DNA of 16,202 nucleotides from JAKFYM01 sp964416595 (GCA_964416595.1 CAYQES010000039.1:1-16202), one strand, 5' to 3'. Shown: positions 6,887-15,588, counted from the stretch's first letter. The notes: generated from the letters alone by a model not told the origin. Translations and numbers: made by a program.

Positions 6887-7759
6887 GTGGAAACGCGGTT
6901 ACGAAAAATCTACGTAGAAATTGGAAATGTTTGTAATCTCCAATGCAGTTTTTGCCCGGAAGTGGAGCGAAAAAAAACACAACTCACGGCCGAAGAACTT
7001 CGCGCCATCCTCGTGCAAATTAAGCCTCATACGGATCGCGTATGTTTCCACCTAATGGGCGAGCCCTTAGCCCACCCGGGTTTTGTGGGCTTCGTGGAAG
7101 TGGCTGCCGCCGTGGGTATCCCTGTGGAAATCACCACCAATGGCACGCTCCTCCAAGCGGATCTAGAAAATGCGCTCCTGCACCCCATCGTGCAACAGGT
7201 GAATTTTTCTCTGCAAAGCTTTTTCGATAATTTTCCCGCAGCCAATCCCAAAACCTATTTGCAGAAAATTTTTGCTTTTTGTGAGCGCGCCATGCGTGAG
7301 CGTGAAGATCTTTATTTGAATTTACGATTGTGGAATCTCTCCGCCGAGGATCAGCAAGATGAGCGAAATGCCTTTCTGTTAAGTGAAATCGAAACTTTCT
7401 TCCAAGTAGAAATCAACCGCCGGGTGGATCCACGTTTACGTAAATCTAAGAAATTAAAAAATCGCCTCTACTTGCACTACGACACTCGTTTTCTCTGGCC
7501 TTCCCTTAAGTCCCCATTTTTACGGACCGCGGGAAGTTGCCAAGGCACCCGCACTCACCTCGGCATCCACGCCGATGGCACCGTGGTTCCCTGCTGTTTG
7601 GATAAAGAAGCGGCGATTCCCCTGGGCAATATCCGTCAGCAGGATTTTCAAGAAATCTTAAAAAGTTCCCGGCTACAAAAAATCAAACAGGGCTTTGAGC
7701 GCGGCCAATTGGTCGAGGATCTTTGCCAAAAGTGCACCTACGCCACCCGCTTCTCCTAA
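6887..7759 (+). CDS. Radical SAM protein with C-terminal SPASM-like cysteines
   Basis: A 290-residue radical SAM enzyme. The cluster-binding CxxxCxxC is C16/C20/C23 (CNLQCSFC), followed by an MGEPL motif (57-61) for the SAM amino group and a TTNGTLL strand. The C-terminal part has C218, C236/C237, C280 and C283, arranged like a reduced SPASM/Twitch region that would bind one auxiliary [4Fe-4S] cluster (DGTVVPCC ... LGNI ... LCQKC). Family members modify peptides, proteins, tRNA or small molecules; nothing here identifies the substrate. No small precursor-peptide gene is visible beside it. The start is GTG 6887; the frame is closed upstream by the Gre-like gene's own stop at 6860-6862, so no longer version exists. 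It is the last gene of the apparent topA operon, and no GC-rich terminator follows. Confidence 0.85.
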   Translation: METRLRKIYVEIGNVCNLQCSFCPEVERKKTQLTAEELRAILVQIKPHTDRVCFHLMGEPLAHPGFVGFVEVAAAVGIPVEITTNGTLLQADLENALLHPIVQQVNFSLQSFFDNFPAANPKTYLQKIFAFCERAMREREDLYLNLRLWNLSAEDQQDERNAFLLSEIETFFQVEINRRVDPRLRKSKKLKNRLYLHYDTRFLWPSLKSPFLRTAGSCQGTRTHLGIHADGTVVPCCLDKEAAIPLGNIRQQDFQEILKSSRLQKIKQGFERGQLVEDLCQKCTYATRFS

Positions 7760-7777
7760 AACCATGTAAAACAAACA

Positions 7778-7813
7778 TTTAATAATTTCAAATGTTCATT
7801 TGAAATTATTAAA
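7778..7813. promoter_or_regulatory. Perfect 17-bp dyad, likely TetR operator
   Basis: The left arm TTTAATAATTTCAAATG (7778-7794) and its exact reverse complement (7797-7813) are separated by TT. It lies 21 bases before the TetR start and its right arm covers the -35 box of the tetR promoter. A dyad in that place is the normal operator for an autoregulated TetR repressor. The stem is AT-rich with no trailing U-run, so it is a poor intrinsic terminator for the radical SAM gene. Binding by this TetR is inference. Confidence 0.75.
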
Positions 7814-7828
7814 AAGGTATTTTATATT
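7800..7828 (+). promoter_or_regulatory. Promoter of the TetR-efflux operon
   Basis: TTGAAA (7800-7805), an exact 17-bp spacer, then TATATT (7823-7828); each box is 5 of 6 to the sigma-70 consensus. The predicted transcription start is at or next to 7835, the A of the ATG, so the mRNA may be leaderless. The only purine-rich stretch upstream (AAAAAGG, 7811-7817) is 17 bases from the ATG, too far for a normal Shine-Dalgarno. The -35 box lies inside the dyad, which explains how a bound repressor would block transcription. Confidence 0.65.
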
Positions 7829-7834
7829 GTTTTT

Positions 7835-8479
7835 ATGGCTGGCAAGCTCAAAACTCCGGAAATCGAATCCGACACGAAAGAGCTCCTCCTCAAAGCCGCC
7901 GAAAAAATCTTTGCGGAAAAAGGTTTCAGTGGCGCCACCGTGAAAGAAATTGCGGATGAAGCGGGCGTCAATATTAGCCTCATTAGTTACCACTTCAACG
8001 GCAAAGAAGGCCTCTTTCGCCACTGCTTAGAACGTTTCGGCCGAGAACGCTTACAAGACGCTCAAAATTATTTGAGCCCCGCCGAAGATCTAGCGGATTT
8101 TAAAGCTAAGCTGCGGTTGTGGATGCAACAGTTTCTCCGCTGCCACGTGGAGGAGGCCAATGTGTGCAGCATTCTTCATAGGGAAAATCTTACGGAGAAT
8201 CCTTTCCTTTGGGATGTTTTCCAAAGCACATTTTTAAAAGCTTTTGAGGCAGTAGCCAAATTTTTTGAACTGGGTAAAAAAAATGGAATTGTGAAAAAAG
8301 ACATGGATCCCTTCTTAGCGGGAGCCGTTGTGTTCGGCTCCTTGATTCAAATGGGAAAGGGCCAAGATGTCCAGCAAAAATGGCTGGGCATTTCCATTAA
8401 AAACGAAAAATATCGGACGCAAGTGGTGGAGCAGTTGGTGCAACTGTTACTGCACGGAATTGCAGAGGAGAAAAAATGA
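7835..8479 (+). CDS. TetR/AcrR-family transcriptional repressor
   Basis: A 214-residue regulator. The N-terminal TetR DNA-binding domain covers about residues 12-62, with the helix-turn-helix TVKEIADEAGVNISLISYHF and the usual following NGKEGLF. The C-terminal ligand/dimer domain (about 70-214) is all-helical and not diagnostic. It heads the efflux operon: its TGA overlaps the ATG of the outer membrane factor by 4 bases. It most likely represses itself and the pump through the dyad at 7778-7813 and is released by a pump substrate. No Shine-Dalgarno is present at normal spacing, consistent with a leaderless transcript. An ATG further in would remove part of the helix-turn-helix, so 7835 is kept. 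Confidence 0.92.
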   Translation: MAGKLKTPEIESDTKELLLKAAEKIFAEKGFSGATVKEIADEAGVNISLISYHFNGKEGLFRHCLERFGRERLQDAQNYLSPAEDLADFKAKLRLWMQQFLRCHVEEANVCSILHRENLTENPFLWDVFQSTFLKAFEAVAKFFELGKKNGIVKKDMDPFLAGAVVFGSLIQMGKGQDVQQKWLGISIKNEKYRTQVVEQLVQLLLHGIAEEKK

Positions 8480-9879
8480 AAACACTTTTTGTGATCTTAA
8501 CCTTCAGCTTCTCGCCGCTGCTTTGGGCTACTCCCTTACGGGTAGATCAATATTTGGAACAAGTGTCGTCCACAAATCCCGGCCTAAAATCCGCCAAAAT
8601 GAATGTTGAGGGTGAAGGCTTGCAAGCCCAAGCTGCTTCTGCCCTCACGTCTCCTTTTTTATTTGGCAATTACACCAATTACGACGACTACCAAGAAACA
8701 GCCATGCCCGCCGCCAGCGGTGATCGCACCCACAGCAAGCAATATACCGTGGGCCTCGGCATGAACTCGCCCATTGGTCTCAACGCCAAATATTCTTTTA
8801 ACCAGGGCCACACCAAAATCTACCACGCCACCATGGTGCCAGTGCCCGATTACCGAACTGCTTACAATAAAATAGAGCTCACCCAATCCCTGGGCCGCAA
8901 TGGTTTCGGTAGTGAAACGCGAGCGCAAAAAGATGCTCTAGAAACCGCGCACCTGGCTCAACACTATGGTAGTCGCTACCAGGCTCTGGCCTTGCTAGTT
9001 TCCGCGGAAAACACTTATTGGCGCTTAGCGCTGGCGCGAAAAGCTGTTGTTATGCAAAAGGAAGTATTGGATCGCTCCCACAAAATGCTCCAATGGGCCA
9101 CGCGCCGGGTGAATATGCAGTTAGGAGATAAAGCCGATCTTCTCCAAGCCCAAGCCACTTATGATCTACGGAGGCTTGAGCTCGCAGCCGCCCAAGAAGA
9201 AGAGCGCAATGCGGCCCGTGCTTTTAATCTGTTACGGCAAGAAGTGGGAGAAAAGGTAAACGAAGAATTAGTTCTACCTTCACTCGAAGAAACTTTGCAC
9301 CTGGCGGAGCCCATCAAAGTTGGTACTCGCTTTGATCTGCGCGCCGCTGAATACCAAGAGAAGGCAACGATCGCTTCCTTGCAACTAGACAAAGAAAAAC
9401 TAAAACCGACTTTTGATCTTTTCACCAATCTATCTTGGACTGGCAGGGATGTGATCCAAAGAGAAGCCACGAATGAAGCTTTCACGGCTAAAAGAAAAAT
9501 CCTTTCTTATGGCCTAAACTTTAGTGTGCCCTTGGTAATTCCCTCTCTCTTAGATGGTTTGAAGGGCGCCAATCTTAGCCAAGAAGCGGCTACCTTTGCC
9601 CTAGAGCAAAAACGCTTAGAAGAAAATTTGGAGTGGACCAAAACCCAAAGCCAGCTGCAGGACGCTCGAACCCGCTTAAAGCTTCTGAGTAACATCGAGG
9701 CCGTGCAAAAAGAAAAATCGGAACACGAACAAGGCCGCCTCCTCCGAGGCCGCACCACCACATATCAAGCTCTGATTTTTGAACAAGACTATTCCAGCAC
9801 TCAGCTCTCCCGCATCCGCACCCAAGGAGAAGTATTACAACTTTTAGCACAAATGAAATTGTTCCGAGGTGATATGTGA
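8476..9879 (+). CDS. TolC-family outer membrane efflux protein
   Basis: A 467-residue outer-membrane factor with a Sec signal peptide (residues 1-18, cleavage near LLWA). The mature part is rich in long Ala/Leu/Gln/Glu helices typical of the TolC alpha-barrel (for example around 155-260 and 370-460), in two similar halves. Length is normal for the family. It forms the trimeric channel by which a tripartite pump discharges to the outside. A strong AGAGGAG Shine-Dalgarno (8464-8470) sits 5 bases before ATG 8476, inside the end of tetR. Its TGA overlaps the GTG of the RND gene by 4 bases, so all three genes are translationally coupled. No adaptor gene lies between it and the permease. Confidence 0.9.
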   Translation: MKTLFVILTFSFSPLLWATPLRVDQYLEQVSSTNPGLKSAKMNVEGEGLQAQAASALTSPFLFGNYTNYDDYQETAMPAASGDRTHSKQYTVGLGMNSPIGLNAKYSFNQGHTKIYHATMVPVPDYRTAYNKIELTQSLGRNGFGSETRAQKDALETAHLAQHYGSRYQALALLVSAENTYWRLALARKAVVMQKEVLDRSHKMLQWATRRVNMQLGDKADLLQAQATYDLRRLELAAAQEEERNAARAFNLLRQEVGEKVNEELVLPSLEETLHLAEPIKVGTRFDLRAAEYQEKATIASLQLDKEKLKPTFDLFTNLSWTGRDVIQREATNEAFTAKRKILSYGLNFSVPLVIPSLLDGLKGANLSQEAATFALEQKRLEENLEWTKTQSQLQDARTRLKLLSNIEAVQKEKSEHEQGRLLRGRTTTYQALIFEQDYSSTQLSRIRTQGEVLQLLAQMKLFRGDM

Positions 9880-12800
9880 ACTTTGTCGATCTTTCTATCA
9901 AACGACCTACATTCATCACTTGCTTAGTACTAGTAATGCTGGCCGTGGGCTACTGGTGCTTGAATAACCTCGGCGTGGATCTTTTCCCGAATGTTACTTT
10001 TCCAGTTGTAACCGTAAACACACCTTACCCCGGCGCAAGCCCCGCAGAAATCGAAACCCTTGTTTCTAAAATCATTGAAGAAGAGGCGAGCTCCATTTCC
10101 GGCATCAAACGCTTGAGCTCGATCAACACTGAGGGCCTCAGCACCGTGATCGCCGAGTTTACCTTGGAAACCGATGTGAAATACGCGGAACAACAAATCC
10201 GGGATCGGGTTTCCGGCGCCAAACGAAAGCTCCCCCGAGATATTGAAGAGCCCGTGATCCGCCGGATCGACCCAGGAGACCAACCAGTACTCACCCTTTC
10301 GGTGGAAGCGGATTTGCCAGAAGAAAAACTTTTTGAAGTGGCCGATAACATTATTAAGCCCAAGATCGAGCAAGTGAATCAAGTGGGCTTGGTAGAGGTG
10401 GTTGGGGGCCGGGAGCGGGAAATCCATGTGGAGCTGGACCGTAAAAAACTTAAAGCCTATGAAATTTCCGCGAGCCAAGTTGCGAGCCGCTTGAGCGCGG
10501 CCGGAGAAAACGTGCCCGTGGGTAAAGTGAGCGAAGGCAAACGAGAAATCGCTTTCCGTTCGATGGGCCAATTTGAAACCGTAGGTGATATCCAAAAAAC
10601 AGTGGTGAATTTCTTCGGCAGTGATGTTCCGATCACGATCCAAGATATCGGCTCCGTGAAAGATACTGTAAAAGACGAAACCTCCCGGGTTTATGTGAAC
10701 GGCAAAAAATCCCTCTTTATTAACGTTTACCGCCAGAGCGGATCCAACACGATCGCCGTTGTGCAAAACGTGCTGAAGCAAGTGGAAAAAATGAGGCCCT
10801 CTTTAAGCAATACTAAGGGTCATCCAAAAATCACGCCGATCCGGGATGCTTCCATGTGGATCCAAGCCAACGTGACCGACGTGAAAGAATCCATTTTCTT
10901 AGGAATCGTATTGGCGGTGATAGTAGTATTTTATTTCCTTGGGAACGGCCGCTCCACGATTATCACGGGCCTTGCCCTACCGAACTCCCTCATCGGCGCC
11001 TTTATTCTCATGACAATGGCGGGATTCACGATCAACATCATGACCCTCCTTGCGCTTTCTCTTTCGGTAGGCTTACTCATCGATGATGCTATCGTGGTGC
11101 GGGAAAATATTTTCCGGCATATCGAGATGGGAAAAAAACCCGAAGATGCTTCCCGCATTGGCACCAAAGAAGTGCAACTCGCGGTGATCGCAACCACCTT
11201 CACCGTGCTGGCAGTGTTTGGCCCCGTGGGATTTCTGAAAGGTGTGGTGGGGCAATTCTTTAAAGAGTTTGGTCTAACGGTTTGTTTCGCCATGCTGATT
11301 TCTCTTTTCGACGCTCTCACCGTGGCGCCCATGCTCTCGGCCTACTTCGCCGCTGATCCCCACGCAAAACCCGGTACCAGCATTTTCCATCGAGCCTGGG
11401 ACAGCACGATTGGCCTCACTGTCCGCCTCTTTTCCCGCTTCCAAGATCGGATGGAAAATTCCTACGAACGGTTCCTCGGCGTGATCATGCGCCACCCCCT
11501 GAAAACTTTGTTCGCGAGCTTCTTGGTGTTTGTATTGGCCGTTTCCACCGTGGCCTTTGTGCCAAAAACATTCTTACCCTCCCAAGATGCGGGCGAGTTC
11601 CAAGTGGCCTTCGATCTTCCACCGGGTGCATCCTTAGATGAAACCAACAAACTCGGCGCCGAGATCGATGAAATCGTGCGCGCCAATAAAGAAGTGGAAG
11701 TGGGGGCCCTCACAATCGGCAGTAACTTAGGCGAATCCAACGTTGGCTCTATTTATGTTAAACTCGTTCCCGGTAAACAACGCAAGGGCGTGAACACCAC
11801 GATGATGAAGGAGCGGATACGGGAACAACTGAAACCTTTCGCCTATGCCAATATCGCCGTGAAGGATTATGATGCCGTGGGCGGCGGCCAGCGGCCCTTC
11901 AACTTGAATGTGGTGGGCATGGATCAGAAAAAACTAGAAGAATATGCTCAAAAAGTTCTCGCTCTCGCCAAGAAAAATCCGGGCCTCACAGATGTGGATG
12001 TAAACTACCGGCCAGGAAAACCTGAATTCCAAGTGGCCATGGATAAAAATCGCGCTGATAAATTGGGCGTGAGCACCGTGCAAGCAGGCATGGAACTTCG
12101 TACCCAAATCGAAGGCGTGACCACAGCCAAATTCCGGGAGCTCGGGGAAGAATATGATATTCGCGTGCGCCTTAATAGCGAACAACGGGATCTAAAAGAA
12201 AACTTCCTAGACACCTACGTGCCCAATATCAACATGAACCTCGTGCGCTTGAAAGATGTGGCCACCGCCGTGGAAGCCCAAGGCCCCTCCAAAATCACGC
12301 GCCAAGATCGGGCCCGCTACATCCAAATCCAAGCGGATATTACGCCAGGCTACGGCATGGGTGATGTGATGAATCAACTGGACCAACAAATTCGCGACGA
12401 AGTAAAACTTCCCAGCGATATGAGTTTTGCGTATGTGGGCCAAGCGGAAAACTTCCAGGAGTTAATGGATTCCATGGGAACCGCGATGCTCTTCGGGATC
12501 CTTTTTATCTTCTTGATCCTAGCGTCGCTCTACGAAAGTTTTGTCACCCCCTTAACCATCATGCTCGCGCTGCCGCTCGCGTTCTGTGGATCCTTCGTGG
12601 CTCTCGCGATCACGCAGGAGAGCTTAAACATTTTCTCCATGATCGGCGTGATCATGCTCTTAGGCGTAGCCACTAAAAACTCAATCCTGCTCGTGGATTA
12701 CGCTAACCAGCGCACGGCCGAAGGCGTGGATCGCATCACCGCCATGATCCAGGCGGGCAAAACCCGCTTGAGACCCATCATCATGACAACCATGGCCCTG

Positions 12801-13010
12801 ATCGCAGGCACCATACCGATCGCCATGGGCCTCAACGAAGCCTCGAAACAAAGAACCTCCATGGGGGTGGCGATTATCGGCGGCTTGATCAGCTCCACTC
12901 TGCTCACGCTACTCGTGATTCCCGCTGCATATATTTACATCGACCGCTTCCGCCTCTGGAGCAAAGCGGTGCTGCAAAAATTAGTGGGCACGTATAAAGC
13001 TAGCTCCTAA
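9876..13010 (+). CDS. RND-family efflux permease (HAE1/AcrB-like)
   Basis: A 1044-residue inner-membrane transporter of normal RND length with the usual 12 transmembrane segments. TM1 lies at about 10-30, then a large periplasmic loop to about 335, TM2-6 to about 490, a second loop to about 865, and TM7-12 to about 1025. Proton-relay residues are present: D403/D404 in TM4 (GLLIDDAIVVREN) and K934 in TM10 (GVATKNSILLVDY). It should therefore be a proton-driven exporter. The HAE1-type N-terminus and PYPGASPAEIE support a drug/hydrophobic-compound exporter rather than a metal pump. The start is GTG 9876 with GAGG at 9866-9869, overlapping the upstream TGA. Its stop overlaps that of the convergent radical SAM gene by 3 bases within CTAA (13007-13010). 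The required periplasmic adaptor is not in the operon. Confidence 0.95.
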   Translation: MNFVDLSIKRPTFITCLVLVMLAVGYWCLNNLGVDLFPNVTFPVVTVNTPYPGASPAEIETLVSKIIEEEASSISGIKRLSSINTEGLSTVIAEFTLETDVKYAEQQIRDRVSGAKRKLPRDIEEPVIRRIDPGDQPVLTLSVEADLPEEKLFEVADNIIKPKIEQVNQVGLVEVVGGREREIHVELDRKKLKAYEISASQVASRLSAAGENVPVGKVSEGKREIAFRSMGQFETVGDIQKTVVNFFGSDVPITIQDIGSVKDTVKDETSRVYVNGKKSLFINVYRQSGSNTIAVVQNVLKQVEKMRPSLSNTKGHPKITPIRDASMWIQANVTDVKESIFLGIVLAVIVVFYFLGNGRSTIITGLALPNSLIGAFILMTMAGFTINIMTLLALSLSVGLLIDDAIVVRENIFRHIEMGKKPEDASRIGTKEVQLAVIATTFTVLAVFGPVGFLKGVVGQFFKEFGLTVCFAMLISLFDALTVAPMLSAYFAADPHAKPGTSIFHRAWDSTIGLTVRLFSRFQDRMENSYERFLGVIMRHPLKTLFASFLVFVLAVSTVAFVPKTFLPSQDAGEFQVAFDLPPGASLDETNKLGAEIDEIVRANKEVEVGALTIGSNLGESNVGSIYVKLVPGKQRKGVNTTMMKERIREQLKPFAYANIAVKDYDAVGGGQRPFNLNVVGMDQKKLEEYAQKVLALAKKNPGLTDVDVNYRPGKPEFQVAMDKNRADKLGVSTVQAGMELRTQIEGVTTAKFRELGEEYDIRVRLNSEQRDLKENFLDTYVPNINMNLVRLKDVATAVEAQGPSKITRQDRARYIQIQADITPGYGMGDVMNQLDQQIRDEVKLPSDMSFAYVGQAENFQELMDSMGTAMLFGILFIFLILASLYESFVTPLTIMLALPLAFCGSFVALAITQESLNIFSMIGVIMLLGVATKNSILLVDYANQRTAEGVDRITAMIQAGKTRLRPIIMTTMALIAGTIPIAMGLNEASKQRTSMGVAIIGGLISSTLLTLLVIPAAYIYIDRFRLWSKAVLQKLVGTYKASS

Positions 13011-15076
13011 CGTGAAGCTGGCGAAGAAGTGTAAGAGGCGGACCGGTACAATTTCTGTAGCGGTGTGCGCGTGAGCTGCTTGTAGCGACCAGCAATGGAA
13101 GTGCCAAAAACTTTTGTGTTCGTGGCCACGAGCGCGTTGGTTTCTTCAGTGCGATAGAAGCGAATGTCCTTAGGCGCTGCAAAACGATATTCGGTCACGG
13201 GCTTCGTAGTATCTTCCGCGAGGAAACGCAAGATATCAAAATGGTACGGCAAAGAAGTATCCTGTAAATCGAGAGTGAACACATCCCGCTTCACTTCTTG
13301 CTCAAAGCGAATGAGCTCTTCCAAGAAATTGGCCACTTCGGGGCTGTACATGCCCGCGGCCCGTAAGCAATTTTCCGTGGCTCGCTTGGCAATCGCACAA
13401 ACATCCGTGAAGGCCTCAAGCATGGAAAGGATGCGGTACTTGAAAATTAAGTTCGCGCCGTAGGAGCCATCTAAATACCTTTCGATATTTTCTTTTTGGT
13501 CCACGAATTTTTCTAAATCAGCCTTGGAATCCCAAAGCTCCGAGCGGGTTTCACTGATGAACTGCTCAAAAATTTGACTGAGCTTAGGAGAAGTAGGCAA
13601 GAGCGCCATGCATTCTTGCACCAAATTGTAGCGCTCCACATTGCAGCCATCCAGAAGCTTCAAGAGCCCGCTGAAGAAACGATTATTATAGAAAACGTTA
13701 ATCACAAGGTGGAGTTTACGGGCGCGCACATAATCTTCGAAAGGCAGATTGATCCCCTGCACGCAAACATCTTCGATTTCGGCACAAGCGATATGGGTGC
13801 CGTCTTTAAAAGGATAGATGCCGTAGGATTTTGTGAGGGCCCGGTAGCGGCACTTCATCTGAAATTTTTCGATATTGCCGTCCACGGCGAGATCGGTTTC
13901 GGGCAGGATGATCAACTGCCAAGCGAGCACTTGATCGTACCCTGCGTTGATGATCGTGCGCAGGGAATACTCGTGGCCCGTATAGGAATCTCCAGGAAGC
14001 CCAAGGATGATTTCCGAATAGCTATCGGCGCCCACTTTGCCGGCGGCTTTGGCCACGGCCAAGAGCACGTCGGATTTAATATTTTCCCGGCGAATATTTT
14101 TCTGCACTTCTTTATCTAGGCTCTGCACGGAGCCCGATAGTTTCAAGCCCCCGCCTAAAATATCCGCGGCAGCCAATACACGCTCTTTACTGTTTTTACC
14201 CGTGGTGGCGAGGATATACTGGGGCCAGTGGGTGGTATCCCGTAAGTCCTTCAAGATCTGGCAAACCTCGAGATCTTCTTTGTACATGCCGAAGTTGGAG
14301 TCAGAAACGTAGATATTTTTCTGGATCTGTTCCGCGGGCAAAGCACCAATTTTTTTGGCCATGTAATTTAATTCGGCCCGCACCCGATCCAGATTACTGC
14401 GATTTACCTTGGTGTAGTATTTGATCCCTTCCGTGCAAAAGGCGCAGGAAAAAGGGCAGCCACGGTTCGTAGTGAGGATGGGCATCAAGCGCCCGTCGAA
14501 AAACTCGTCGAGCAAACCTTCCGTATAGGGCGAAGGAAAGGAAGCTAAATCTTCGATCCGAGGAGCCGGATCGGGGCCATGGAGACTGCCGTCTTTTCTT
14601 AAAAAATGGGTACCGAGCACTTCGCCTTCTTTAACGGCGGCCACGTTGAGGTTGTGGTTTCCCAGTTTTTGAATGAGATCAAAAAATCCCCGCTCGCCCT
14701 CTTTGTACACATGAAAATCCACGAGGGGATGATCTTGGTGCCACTTTTGTTGTTTATGGTTTTCGTTCGGGTAATGAAGACCACCAAACACCACCACGGT
14801 TTTCGGGCTTAAGGATTTTATTTTCTCGGCAAATTTATAAGAGAGGCGAGAATTCCAAATAAAATTACTGAGGCCAACTACTTCGGGAAAATCTCCGCTG
14901 GTTTGGGCTTCATCGATGGCGCTAGCTAATTTTCCCGGATACTTGAAGAGACGAACCGTGTGCTCGTTCGGGGCGTTGTGCAGTAAATAGGAGGCCACGT
15001 AACCCACGTTGGTGGGGATAGTGTCCGCAGCGATCGTTTGTTGATCATAGGTGAGATCGGCCAGCCATATGCGCAT
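13007..15076 (-). CDS. B12-binding-type radical SAM protein, function unknown
   Basis: A 689-residue protein. The N-terminal part (about 1-140) has a Rossmann-like B12-binding-type fold, with TVVVFGGLHYPNE the characteristic strand-loop; the classical DxHxxG cobalt-ligand motif is not visible. The radical SAM domain (about 195-420) carries C207/C211/C214 in NRGCPFSCAFC. The remaining 270 or so residues form a helix-rich C-terminal region I do not recognise. Members of this class perform methylations, ring rearrangements and other radical reactions on natural products, lipids, RNA or bacteriochlorophyll. No substrate is indicated here. It starts at ATG 15076 with a weak AGG about 10 bases upstream. 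It lies 47 bases after the GNAT gene on the same strand and is probably co-transcribed with it. Confidence 0.85.
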   Translation of the reverse strand: MRIWLADLTYDQQTIAADTIPTNVGYVASYLLHNAPNEHTVRLFKYPGKLASAIDEAQTSGDFPEVVGLSNFIWNSRLSYKFAEKIKSLSPKTVVVFGGLHYPNENHKQQKWHQDHPLVDFHVYKEGERGFFDLIQKLGNHNLNVAAVKEGEVLGTHFLRKDGSLHGPDPAPRIEDLASFPSPYTEGLLDEFFDGRLMPILTTNRGCPFSCAFCTEGIKYYTKVNRSNLDRVRAELNYMAKKIGALPAEQIQKNIYVSDSNFGMYKEDLEVCQILKDLRDTTHWPQYILATTGKNSKERVLAAADILGGGLKLSGSVQSLDKEVQKNIRRENIKSDVLLAVAKAAGKVGADSYSEIILGLPGDSYTGHEYSLRTIINAGYDQVLAWQLIILPETDLAVDGNIEKFQMKCRYRALTKSYGIYPFKDGTHIACAEIEDVCVQGINLPFEDYVRARKLHLVINVFYNNRFFSGLLKLLDGCNVERYNLVQECMALLPTSPKLSQIFEQFISETRSELWDSKADLEKFVDQKENIERYLDGSYGANLIFKYRILSMLEAFTDVCAIAKRATENCLRAAGMYSPEVANFLEELIRFEQEVKRDVFTLDLQDTSLPYHFDILRFLAEDTTKPVTEYRFAAPKDIRFYRTEETNALVATNTKVFGTSIAGRYKQLTRTPLQKLYRSASYTSSPASR

Positions 15077-15123
15077 TGGGTCAACCTATCATAGGGGCTG
15101 TTGCCAGCGCAAGACGGAGGATT

Positions 15124-15588
15124 TCAGAGCGTTTTCCTCATTTCAATATTGCAACGCTCATAGTCTGGGTGGGAACCCAGATGCACGGTTTTGTAGCCAT
15201 GTTTCTGGTAGAGCGAAATGGCCGGATTCAAAATGGTGTTCGAGAGGATGAGCACTTCTGTCGCCCCTTTTTGTTTGGCCCAATTTTCCGCCTCGATCAT
15301 GAGTTGATCGCCTATCCCTAAGCCTTGGCTACTGGGGTGCACGGCCATTTTGGCTAATTCGTAGCTATGCTCACCCACCTTATAGAGAGCGCAGGTACCC
15401 ACGGCTTTGCCATCCACGAGAGCAAAAAAGATTTCCCCGCCGTCCCGCAGGCAATCCTCCGGATGATCCACCTGCTGCAAGTCTTTTTCCTCCACGCGGA
15501 AATATTTTTCGATCCATTGGAGGTTCAGGGCGCGGAACGCCTCTTTGTGCTGGGGCTGGTAGGTTACGATCGTGGATTTTTTTTGCAT
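15124..15588 (-). CDS. GNAT-family N-acetyltransferase
   Basis: A 154-residue GNAT enzyme that would transfer acetyl from acetyl-CoA to an amine. Motif A, the pyrophosphate-binding loop, is visible as MAVHPSSQGLGIG (81-93, Q88-x-x-G-x-G). The C-terminal part has NPAISLYQKHGYK (121-133), the usual motif B. The reading frame stays open to an upstream ATG at 15642. I prefer 15588 because GAGGAG lies about 9 bases upstream of it and the N-terminus then begins directly with the GNAT beta-1 strand. The acceptor substrate is unknown. It precedes the B12-radical SAM gene by 47 bases and is divergent from the HxlR regulator, which may control it. Confidence 0.88.
   Translation of the reverse strand: MQKKSTIVTYQPQHKEAFRALNLQWIEKYFRVEEKDLQQVDHPEDCLRDGGEIFFALVDGKAVGTCALYKVGEHSYELAKMAVHPSSQGLGIGDQLMIEAENWAKQKGATEVLILSNTILNPAISLYQKHGYKTVHLGSHPDYERCNIEMRKTL

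Noticed and set aside
7778..7813. The dyad as a terminator of the radical SAM gene
   Set aside because: The stem is almost all A/T, with a 2-base loop and no following U-run. Its overlap with a promoter points to an operator.
9930..10781. Long open frame on the minus strand inside the RND permease gene
   Set aside because: It is antisense to a strongly conserved RND coding sequence, has no family resemblance and no ribosome binding site that I can see. It reflects codon bias of the real gene.
13574..14119. Plus-strand open frame of 181 codons inside the radical SAM gene
   Set aside because: It is a mirror of the real minus-strand gene, with no recognisable domain.
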